Source: Syntrophus sp. (in: bacteria)
GTDB taxonomy: Bacteria > Desulfobacterota > Syntrophia > Syntrophales > UBA8958
Direction: 5' to 3'
Length of the DNA stretch: 35,119 nt
Assembly (NCBI GenBank): GCA_025355725.1
Contig: JANXZC010000157.1
Span: 1 to 35,119 of the forward strand
Positions 1-6,643 of the stretch are shown piece by piece. Made by a program: the position numbers and the translations under genes. Under the pieces are notes generated by a model that searched no databases, was not told the DNA's origin, and saw only the letters and a list, made by a program, of their open reading frames with translations. How positions within the stretch are numbered: the first letter of the stretch is position 1; each line of letters begins with the position of its first letter.

Positions 1-131
1 GTGATAGATTCTAAATCTTTTTGCCTGTTTTTCCTCACGACCACGGCGACAGGCTGGGCGATCATTCCCATTTCATCCGATACGGCAACCCCAATCCGTT
101 TCTCACCGTAATCGAGACCGATAATTCTCAT
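1..131 (-). CDS. ruvX: YqgF/RuvX-type Holliday junction resolvase-like protein, 5' part only
   Basis: Partial gene; only the first 43 codons are inside the window and the rest lies beyond base 1. Translation from the ATG at 131 begins MRIIGLDYGEKRIGVAVSD, which is the hallmark N-terminus of the YqgF family (RNase H fold; the Asp in GLDYG is the first metal-binding acid). Family members are linked to Holliday junction resolution and to maturation of the 5' end of 16S rRNA. The gene points away from tRNA-Leu, so the 118 bases between them hold divergent transcription starts. Identification rests on this N-terminus alone. Confidence 0.85.
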   Translation of the reverse strand, partial: MRIIGLDYGEKRIGVAVSDEMGMIAQPVAVVVRKNRQKDLESI

Positions 132-211
132 CACATGACCCCACCAGAAAGGACCCTACTATATGGTCAAACTTATTTTTTCAAGATAAATTATCCGCTC
201 GTCATTTCTTC

Positions 212-239
212 TTGACATTTCAGCCCCCCCTTATATAAT
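212..239 (+). promoter_or_regulatory. sigma70-type promoter of tRNA-Leu
   Basis: A perfect -35 box TTGACA (212-217) is separated by 16 bases from a perfect -10 box TATAAT (234-239). The tRNA begins at 250, so transcription would start only a few bases upstream of the mature 5' end. Both hexamers match the housekeeping consensus exactly. Confidence 0.85.
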
Positions 240-249
240 CCCTCGCCAA

Positions 250-336
250 GCCGGAGTGGTGAAACTGGTAGACGCAGGGGACTCAAAATCCCCCGAGGGC
301 AACTTCATGTCGGTTCGATTCCGACCTCCGGCACCA
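250..336 (+). tRNA. tRNA-Leu (anticodon CAA)
   Basis: An 87-base class II tRNA. The acceptor stem pairs GCCGGAG (250-256) with CTCCGGC (326-332), followed by discriminator A and an encoded CCA (334-336). The anticodon stem GGGGA/TCCCC encloses a seven-base loop with anticodon CAA at 284-286, reading UUG leucine codons. A long variable arm follows, as expected for leucine tRNAs, and the T arm carries GGTTCGATTCC. It is a single-gene transcription unit with its own promoter and terminator. Confidence 0.97.
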
Positions 337-345
337 AATGATTAC

Positions 346-384
346 AAGGGCTTACACTCTTTTTAGAGGATAAGCCCTTTTTTT
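346..384 (+). terminator. rho-independent terminator of tRNA-Leu
   Basis: A perfect nine-base inverted repeat, AAGGGCTTA (346-354) and TAAGCCCTT (371-379), is followed directly by a run of T. It starts ten bases after the tRNA CCA end and closes that transcript before rfbA. Confidence 0.9.
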
Positions 385-405
385 ATTAAGATTCAATCAA
401 TGTTG

Positions 406-435
406 TTGACTTAAGTACCATGATTCTCCTAAGAT
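406..435 (+). promoter_or_regulatory. probable promoter of rfbA
   Basis: TTGACT (406-411), an 18-base spacer and TAAGAT (430-435) fit a housekeeping promoter. The predicted start near 442 leaves a leader of about 30 bases before the ATG at 475. Confidence 0.5.
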
Positions 436-474
436 TAGCGATAACTATAGAGAAAGGACATACTTAAATACGCC

Positions 475-1347
475 ATGAAAGGAATTATCCTCGCCGGTGG
501 CGCGGGCACGCGCCTCTATCCCATCACCAGAGTAATCAGCAAGCAACTGCTGCCGATTTACGACAAGCCGATGATCTATTATCCCCTGTCGATCCTGCTT
601 TTGGCCGGAATCAGAGAGATATTGATCATATCAACTCCGGAAGACCTGCCACTTTATCGGAGATTATTGGGTGACGGATCTCAATGGGGCATTGAATTCA
701 CCTATGCCGAACAACCGAAGCCCGAGGGGTTGGCCCAGGCCTTCATCATTGGTCGGGAATTCGTGAAAATGGACAAATGCTGCCTGATCCTCGGGGATAA
801 CATTTTTTATGGACACGGATTGGTCAGGCTCCTCAGAAAGGCGGGGGAGAATGAAAAAGGCGCGACCGTCTTTGCATATTGGGTGAAAGATCCGGAACGC
901 TACGGCGTCGTCTCTTATAATAGCGAAGGCAAAGCCGACACTCTTGAGGAAAAGCCCAAAGACCCGAAATCCAACTGGGCCGTGACGGGTCTCTATTTCT
1001 ACGACAACCGGGTGCTGGACATTGCGGCCAATCTGAAACCCTCCCCCCGGGGAGAACTGGAAATCACCGACGTCAACCGGGCCTACCTTGAATGTAAGGA
1101 ATTGAACGTGGAAACCCTCGGCCGGGGTATCGCCTGGCTGGATACGGGGACCCATGAGTCATTGACCCAGGCGTCAACCTTCATTGAGGCCATCGAAAAC
1201 AGGCAGGGCCTCAAGGTGGCCTGCCTGGAAGAAATTGCCTATCGGATGGGACATATTGACGCCGCGCAGATCCTGAAATTGGCGCAACCGATGATCAATA
1301 ACAGCTACGGGCAATATCTTGTCAATCTGGTCAAAAGGGATGTCTGA
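475..1347 (+). CDS. rfbA: glucose-1-phosphate thymidylyltransferase (RmlA/RfbA)
   Basis: Cytosolic enzyme joining dTTP and glucose-1-phosphate to give dTDP-glucose, the first step to dTDP-L-rhamnose and other deoxysugars of surface polysaccharides. The 290-residue length is typical. The N-terminus carries the nucleotide-binding loop GGAGTRLYP (about residues 8-16), then [24 protein letters not shown] near residue 103 and EEKP near 158, all standard for RmlA. A purine-rich AAAGGA lies about 16 bases before the ATG, a rather long distance. The usual partners rfbB, rfbC and rfbD are not adjacent, so this copy stands alone between a tRNA gene and a convergent transporter operon; sugar pathway partners must be elsewhere. 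Confidence 0.95.
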   Translation: MKGIILAGGAGTRLYPITRVISKQLLPIYDKPMIYYPLSILLLAGIREILIISTPEDLPLYRRLLGDGSQWGIEFTYAEQPKPEGLAQAFIIGREFVKMDKCCLILGDNIFYGHGLVRLLRKAGENEKGATVFAYWVKDPERYGVVSYNSEGKADTLEEKPKDPKSNWAVTGLYFYDNRVLDIAANLKPSPRGELEITDVNRAYLECKELNVETLGRGIAWLDTGTHESLTQASTFIEAIENRQGLKVACLEEIAYRMGHIDAAQILKLAQPMINNSYGQYLVNLVKRDV

Positions 1348-1384
1348 AGGGTTCTTTGTCTGTGGTTAAAGACTTTAACTTCAG

Positions 1385-2185
1385 TTACAATCGTCCGGAG
1401 ATAATGATTCCCCAGTGAAGAGATAGCCTCAGATAGAGGCAGGCAGCGAGGATTAGCATCAGGGAGCCCAGTACCAGCCAGTCCCTTCCCGTAGTCTGCG
1501 GTTCGTAGTAGCTGGTTCTGGGTGCGTCGGGTCGAAAGCCCTTCGATTCCAATGCCATAGCCAGGAAGTTCGTGTACCGCATGGCGGAGATGAATATGGG
1601 GATGGACAGGGGGGCGAATCTCTTAAAACGGCTGAAAATATTTTTCGAGTCCAGATCAAGTCCTCGGGATACCTGGGCCTGGACAATGGTAGCCCCGGCA
1701 TCGGCAAAAGTCGGCGCCAGGCGGATGGCGGTGGCGAGGGCAAAAGCTACTGGATAGGGGATACCGAGGCGAATCAGGCCGTTGGTAATTTCCTCGTTCT
1801 TCGTCGTGGCTAAAAGCAGCAGCCCGGCACTGACAAAGGTCGTCAGTCGCAGACCCATGGCAAGCCCATAAAGGAGGGATTCTCTGCTGACTTCGAGACC
1901 ATGCCATTCCAACAGGATTGTCTTGCCTTTAATAAAAAATGGCCAGAGGACGACGCTGAAGACAAAAAGCAAGACGAGGAGAAAACGGAGTTTCCATAAA
2001 ACTTTTAGTGATTTAGCAGTCGTGAAGATAGCCAGTACGCCGGCGAGGATTCCAACAATGAACAGGGGATGATTGAAGCACAAGCAGATAACAAAAATCA
2101 GCAGGACCCCGCAAATCTTGGTGCGGGGGTCGAGCCGGTGGAGCCATGTTGCCTCATCATTATAAAATGTCAGGTTCATAATCAT
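1385..2185 (-). CDS. ecfT: energy-coupling factor transporter transmembrane protein EcfT (CbiQ family)
   Basis: Integral membrane T component of an ECF importer; it couples ATP hydrolysis by the EcfA subunits to reorientation of the substrate-binding S component. The 266-residue protein has an N-terminal LHRLDPRTKI stretch common in EcfT, about five or six hydrophobic segments, and the two coupling motifs near its C-terminal half, SRGLDLDS (around 173-180) and ESKGF (around 213-217), variants of the Ala-Arg-Gly motifs that contact the ATPases. Its start overlaps the stop of the upstream ATPase gene by ATGA (2182-2185), indicating translational coupling. A second in-frame ATG lies two codons downstream. 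It is the last gene of the S-A-T operon and faces rfbA convergently. Confidence 0.9.
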   Translation of the reverse strand: MIMNLTFYNDEATWLHRLDPRTKICGVLLIFVICLCFNHPLFIVGILAGVLAIFTTAKSLKVLWKLRFLLVLLFVFSVVLWPFFIKGKTILLEWHGLEVSRESLLYGLAMGLRLTTFVSAGLLLLATTKNEEITNGLIRLGIPYPVAFALATAIRLAPTFADAGATIVQAQVSRGLDLDSKNIFSRFKRFAPLSIPIFISAMRYTNFLAMALESKGFRPDAPRTSYYEPQTTGRDWLVLGSLMLILAACLYLRLSLHWGIIISGRL

Positions 2186-3888
2186 CTTTGATTTGGAAAC
2201 GGAATTACAATGTTGTCTCCACGGAGTTCCTTTACCATATCGGTCAGTGTCATCGCAGCCAGACCGAGACGATTTCTGAGGCGGATAAGATCGGAAGGGG
2301 CCAGCGAGGCTGCGGCCAGCATGGTCTCATCGGAAAAGACCTCTGATGTCGGTCCATCAAGGAGTATCCGTCCCTCCTTCATCAGGATGCTGCGCCGGGC
2401 GTAGGCCTCGGCAATCCACATGGCATGGGTGATGACAATAATCGTGTGTCCCAGCTGGTTGAGTCGTTTCAGCATCTCCATCGTGTCTAGTTGGTGGACA
2501 TAATCCAGACCCGTTGTTGGTTCGTCGAGGATAATTACGGCGGGTTTGACGGCAAGGATTGACGCTACCGCCACGCGCTGTCTTTCTCCCCGGTTCAAGA
2601 GGAAGGGGTTTTTATCCTCGAAGCCGCTCAGGCCCGTGGCATCGAGAGCTTCGGCAATATTACGTTCCAGCGTCTTTCGGTCAATCCCCAGAATGCGCGG
2701 TCCGAAGGACACTTCCTCCCCGACGGTGGGGGCAAATATCTGGTGATCGGGGTTCTGGAAAACATATCCTACCTCCCTGGCCAGCTCGTCGCGCCGGTAA
2801 TTGTTGACTGGTCGGCCCCGGAGGAACATGTCTCCCGCTGTGGGTTTAAGGAGGCCGTTGAAGTGCTTTGCCAGGGTTGTCTTCCCGGAGCCGTTCTGCC
2901 CCAGCATGGCCACGAAATCTCCTTCGTGAATGGTAAGATCGATGTCACTCAGGGCGTTTGTGGAGCCGGCCGGGTATCGGTATGAGAGGTTGCGAGTCTC
3001 CAGGATAACCTTGCCGGGGGGAAGTGCTGATATTGCCCGGCCTTCCGGGCGGGAGGGGCGAAGCAGACCTTGGTTCTCTATCTCCGCCATCGCGGCATCA
3101 ACCGTCAGGGGTTGGCCAGGCCAGTTCATCGCCTGGAAGAGGGCGATCGTTGCCAAGGGCCGGACGCCGCAGGATTCGATAAGAGATGAATCCGTTAGGG
3201 TTTCCGCAGGCGTTCCCTTTGCCAAAAGCTGTCCGTCTCTCAAGAGCCATATTTGATCCGCCTGCACTGCCGCCTCGGCGTCAAGATCGGTTACAACCAG
3301 GGTCCGATCCTGGGTTCTCAGCCTTCTGATCAGGGAAAGGATCTGATGGCGGCCTTCCGGGTCGATGTCCGTTGTGGGCTCATCCATGACGAGGACCGGG
3401 GTTTCCATTGCCAACACGGAACCGATGGCCAGGCGCTGTTTCTGTCCTCCCGACAGGGTGGCCGTGTCCCTTCTCAACAGCTCTTCCAGGCCGACCACTC
3501 GCAAGTAGGTATGAATCCTCTCTTCCATGGCAGTCCTTGGGAGACATTGGTTTTCCAGTCCAAAAGCCATTTCAAGTTCCACGTTGGTTGAGAAGAGTTG
3601 GGCTTCAAAGTCCTGGAGGACGATCCCTACCGCCCGTGCCATGTCGGGGACACTGTTTTTGCCTGCCTCCATCCCCTCCGCCATGACCCTGCCCGCGTAA
3701 TCACCCCGCAAGAAACGGGGGACGAGACCGTTGATTGCGCAGCAGAGGGTTGATTTTCCGGCCCCGCTATGGCCCATGACCATCGTGAAACTGCCCCGGG
3801 ACATTTCCCCGGAGATATCCTGTAAGGCCGGTGCGGTGGTGTTCTGATAGGAAAAGGAAAGATGGTCAAAGACAATTGATGAAGTCAT
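2182..3888 (-). CDS. ecfA: ECF transporter double ATPase (EcfA1-EcfA2 fused)
   Basis: A 568-residue protein with two complete ABC ATPase domains in tandem, doing the work of the separate EcfA1 and EcfA2 subunits. Domain 1: Walker A GHSGAGKST (39-47), signature LSGGQKQR, Walker B VLVMDEPTTDID. Domain 2: Walker A GQNGSGKTT, Q-loop VGYVFQNPD, Walker B VIILDEPTTGLD. The second signature reads LNRGERQR instead of LSGGQ, so one composite ATP site uses a non-canonical signature; such asymmetry occurs in ABC pairs. It lies 7 bases after the S-component gene and overlaps ecfT by four bases. Fused EcfA proteins are known for group I-type ECF systems with a dedicated S component, which fits this operon. 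Confidence 0.93.
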   Translation of the reverse strand: MTSSIVFDHLSFSYQNTTAPALQDISGEMSRGSFTMVMGHSGAGKSTLCCAINGLVPRFLRGDYAGRVMAEGMEAGKNSVPDMARAVGIVLQDFEAQLFSTNVELEMAFGLENQCLPRTAMEERIHTYLRVVGLEELLRRDTATLSGGQKQRLAIGSVLAMETPVLVMDEPTTDIDPEGRHQILSLIRRLRTQDRTLVVTDLDAEAAVQADQIWLLRDGQLLAKGTPAETLTDSSLIESCGVRPLATIALFQAMNWPGQPLTVDAAMAEIENQGLLRPSRPEGRAISALPPGKVILETRNLSYRYPAGSTNALSDIDLTIHEGDFVAMLGQNGSGKTTLAKHFNGLLKPTAGDMFLRGRPVNNYRRDELAREVGYVFQNPDHQIFAPTVGEEVSFGPRILGIDRKTLERNIAEALDATGLSGFEDKNPFLLNRGERQRVAVASILAVKPAVIILDEPTTGLDYVHQLDTMEMLKRLNQLGHTIIVITHAMWIAEAYARRSILMKEGRILLDGPTSEVFSDETMLAAASLAPSDLIRLRNRLGLAAMTLTDMVKELRGDNIVIPFPNQR

Positions 3889-3895
3889 GAAGACC

Positions 3896-4642
3896 TCATA
3901 GGAGTAGGCTTCCTCCCATGATCAGACAGGTTGCCAGCCAGGAGACGACGGTCCATGACAGACCCGGCACGAAACCGCCAAAGACGCCCAGAATGCACCC
4001 TGCCGCCACCAGCCAGGCGCCGAATGAGGCCTTCAAACCGGTGTTGGCGGCGGATACGTCCATGACCTCGGGCCAGAAGAGACGCAACTGGTTTTTGGTA
4101 ACATCGAAAACGGCAATCAGGAGCAGGATCCCGATGAGAGAGCCGATGAAGTTGTTGATGGTGATGATTTTGGAGATGATCGCGTAAGGGACCATGCCGA
4201 TGGCATCGGCGAAGGTGCCAATAACGACTGCCGCTGCGGCTCCGGAAATGAAGGCAATGACAATGTATGTAAGCCAGTTGCGAACACTTTTGGCATCCCA
4301 TGCATATGTCCCGTTGGAGACGGGAACCAGGGTTGTCCAGAGGGCGTAGGGAAGGTATCCCATCAGGAAATTGCCTATGAAACCGGCTATGGAGACGGGA
4401 CTGAGGGTGCCTCCGAAGATGTCGCCGATTACATTACCGATGGCCAGACCCCATGCCCCTGCCGGTCCGAAAAGGAAACCGAAGGTCATGGGAAACACGC
4501 CTGCTACCCGGACCTCGGTGACACCGGGAATGATGGGAACAACCGTTTTGAAGGCGATGAGAGTTGCCGCATAGATGGCCGCGCAAACGGCTGTGAGAAC
4601 AATCATCCGGGTGTTCTTCCACATCAGCAGTGCATGTTGCAT
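3896..4642 (-). CDS. ECF transporter substrate-binding S component, substrate unknown
   Basis: A 248-residue, very hydrophobic protein with about six predicted membrane segments. The region around residues 40-95, containing TEVRVAGVFPMTFGFLFGPA and then GNVIGDIFGG, resembles S components of the ECF vitamin importers, such as those annotated as QueT-like. It is the first gene of the S-A-T operon, so it should supply substrate specificity to the EcfA/EcfT module behind it. A strong Shine-Dalgarno AGGAGAGGT precedes the ATG at 4642. I see no biosynthetic neighbour that reveals the substrate, and no recognisable riboswitch in the 100 bases upstream; queuosine precursors, thiamine precursors or another vitamin are all possible. 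Confidence 0.75.
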   Translation of the reverse strand: MQHALLMWKNTRMIVLTAVCAAIYAATLIAFKTVVPIIPGVTEVRVAGVFPMTFGFLFGPAGAWGLAIGNVIGDIFGGTLSPVSIAGFIGNFLMGYLPYALWTTLVPVSNGTYAWDAKSVRNWLTYIVIAFISGAAAAVVIGTFADAIGMVPYAIISKIITINNFIGSLIGILLLIAVFDVTKNQLRLFWPEVMDVSAANTGLKASFGAWLVAAGCILGVFGGFVPGLSWTVVSWLATCLIMGGSLLL

Positions 4643-4680
4643 CTGGCAGACCTCTCCTATGCCGAGTTTCTTTTTCTGCG

Positions 4681-4712
4681 CCTATAGTTTGATGGTGATT
4701 TTGTCAACAAAA
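4681..4712 (-). promoter_or_regulatory. possible promoter of the ECF operon overlapped by a small dyad
   Basis: On the minus strand TTGACA (4707-4702) is followed after 15 bases by TATAGG (4686-4681), 39 bases upstream of the S-component start. The spacer is short; TTGTTG three bases upstream would give 18. The -35 element sits in a perfect dyad TTTTGT-CA-ACAAAA (4699-4712) that could bind a regulator. Prediction by eye only. Confidence 0.35.
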
Positions 4713-4744
4713 ATAGTCCTGCACGCCGAACAAAGGCTTTCAAC

Positions 4745-6526
4745 TTACCCTTTCCCGGAAGGCGAATTCGAGTTTTTTAAAACCTTTTCGAGGCTCTTGT
4801 CATAGTCGTATATATCATCCCGGAAATGGATGTGACCGCGGGTGTCAAACCATGCTGTCATATAGATTACATAGACAGGGATGTGTTTGGGAAGGTTGAC
4901 CACCTGCCTTTTCCCCTTTTTTATTTCCGTAAGAAGCCTTGTTTTCGACCACAACGGGTCATCTCTCAAAACCCATTCCCCCAGATCATAGGGCCTTTCC
5001 ACCCGGATGCACCCGTGGCTGTACATGCGCTTTGACCGCTGGAAAAGGCCTTTTTGCGTCGTATCGTGGAGATAGACGTCAAACTGGTTGGGAAACATGA
5101 ATTTGATCCGGCCCAGGGGATTGACGCCCGTATCCTGGATCATCCGATAGGGGAACTTCTTGGGATTCACCTTGCCCCAATCGATGGTCTTGGGGTCGAT
5201 TTCCTTAGCCGTGGTACTCCAGTCCTTATAGATGCGGATACGTTTTTTAGTCAAATAATCGTTATCCTTCTTGACCTTAGGAATCATTTCCTCCGCAACG
5301 ATAGAATTGGGGAGATTCCAGGTGGGGTTGAGTTCCAGGTAGCTCATATTGTCCATAAAGACGGGCGTTGGCTGGGCTGATTTTCCGACCACGGTTTTCA
5401 TGGACATTACGGTAATCTGGTTTTCCACGACAAAGAGGCGGTAATCGGGAATGTTCACCATGACGTAGCGGGGGCCAAGCTCGTCGGGAAGCCAGCGCCA
5501 TCTTTCCATGTTCCATTCGATCTGACGGATCCGTTTCTCAACGGAGAAGTTCAATGCCTTTCTGGTTTCTTCAGCCATGACGCCGTCGGCATTGAGGCCA
5601 TGTCGTTCCTGAAACCTTTGCAGCGCCCCCTGCAGACGACCGTCGAAATGATCGTTTATTCCCAGCGCCGCCGCATCGAGATCGCCGGAGATGACCAAAC
5701 GGTGCTTGAGGAGGGTAACTGCATGGCCCGTGCTTCCCTTTTTGATTTTTGTTTTTTCCGGGATGGCGGCCCATCCGCCGTCGGCGGCAAGCTGCCGGTA
5801 ATTAGCCAGTTCCGTCCGTAATTGCGCATAAGCCGGATACCGGGGGGGGAGGCTTTTCAACGCACCTTCCACGTTTTTCTTGTCCAGCGCCTCGGTGAGA
5901 ACCTGGACAAGGTCCACGGAGCGGCGATAGGGAATCCATTGATAAAACCATTTTCCCGGATCGAGGCGACCCTTGGATACATGGGTGCCGTAAGCGAAAA
6001 AGGCATCGGTCAGCATCATGTCCAGATCGGCCCATGTTTCCACGGCGCTGGAATTGCCGCCGTTTTGACGCTGTTTGACCTGGGCGAGCAGGAATTCTAT
6101 CTGATCAATCCGGTAATCACTGGGATTTAACCCTTCCCGATCTGCCTCCTTGAGGACCTGAATGAGTTTCTGCACCTGGTCAGAAATCATTTTGTCGCGA
6201 ATCCAGGCGGGCTGAAACTGGCGCTCACCGTAAAATCGCTCCCGCAACGGGACGGTGCCTTTTGCAGATTTTATGAATCCATTTCCGGCTTTCAGGCGGT
6301 TCAGGATGGCCTTTTGGATGTCCGTGTATGTCAGCATTTCCAGCGGAGAGGGGCCGTTTACCGGTTTCAGGGAAGGACCGGCCGGCGGCACCTGGTTCTG
6401 AATCGTTTTTTGACCATTTTGGGAGGGCATGTCAGCAGCCCAAGCATCTATGGGTATCCATACCCCGATGAGAAAAAGGATCAGCAGGAGGGATCTGATT
6501 TTGTCATGATACCTCAAGTACGTCAT
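4745..6526 (-). CDS. periplasmic L,D-transpeptidase, YcbB/LdtD type
   Basis: Exported enzyme forming 3-3 cross-links in peptidoglycan or attaching proteins to it. From the ATG at 6526 the protein is 593 residues: signal peptide (hydrophobic LLLILFLIGVW), an N-terminal scaffold region, a peptidoglycan-binding domain (KIKKGSTGHAVTLLKHRL onward, middle of the protein) and a C-terminal YkuD catalytic domain with the YSHGCIRVERP motif, whose Cys (about residue 506) is the nucleophile. Length and order match the large YcbB-type enzymes. The longer frame starts at a GTG (6541), but GGAG sits 9 bases before the ATG at 6526, so I prefer the latter. It follows polA after about 100 bases containing a hairpin. 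Confidence 0.9.
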   Translation of the reverse strand: MTYLRYHDKIRSLLLILFLIGVWIPIDAWAADMPSQNGQKTIQNQVPPAGPSLKPVNGPSPLEMLTYTDIQKAILNRLKAGNGFIKSAKGTVPLRERFYGERQFQPAWIRDKMISDQVQKLIQVLKEADREGLNPSDYRIDQIEFLLAQVKQRQNGGNSSAVETWADLDMMLTDAFFAYGTHVSKGRLDPGKWFYQWIPYRRSVDLVQVLTEALDKKNVEGALKSLPPRYPAYAQLRTELANYRQLAADGGWAAIPEKTKIKKGSTGHAVTLLKHRLVISGDLDAAALGINDHFDGRLQGALQRFQERHGLNADGVMAEETRKALNFSVEKRIRQIEWNMERWRWLPDELGPRYVMVNIPDYRLFVVENQITVMSMKTVVGKSAQPTPVFMDNMSYLELNPTWNLPNSIVAEEMIPKVKKDNDYLTKKRIRIYKDWSTTAKEIDPKTIDWGKVNPKKFPYRMIQDTGVNPLGRIKFMFPNQFDVYLHDTTQKGLFQRSKRMYSHGCIRVERPYDLGEWVLRDDPLWSKTRLLTEIKKGKRQVVNLPKHIPVYVIYMTAWFDTRGHIHFRDDIYDYDKSLEKVLKNSNSPSGKG

Positions 6527-6549
6527 GCAACATTTCTCCACGCCCGCTT

Positions 6550-6582
6550 AAAATTAAGAAGCCGGGACATAGAGATCCCGGC
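6550..6582 (-). terminator. possible terminator behind polA
   Basis: A perfect seven-base inverted repeat GCCGGGA (6561-6567) / TCCCGGC (6576-6582) is followed on the minus strand by TTCTTAATTTT. The T tract is interrupted, so termination may be partial, but the position between polA and the transpeptidase gene fits. Confidence 0.5.
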
Positions 6583-6643
6583 CCTCCCACGGTAGGAACC
6601 TTCCTGCCTCAATGTGGCGAAAAAGTCAACAGAAATAATGGGG

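Noticed and set aside
1365-1379. GTTAAAG-A-CTTTAAC palindrome between rfbA and ecfT as a shared terminator
   Set aside because: A one-base loop cannot form a terminator hairpin and there is no following T run; left as a chance palindrome between convergent genes.
4643-4744. Riboswitch in front of the ECF S-component gene
   Set aside because: The leader is too short and I could not find a paired multi-helix structure or known core such as that of the thiamine, preQ1 or cobalamin elements.
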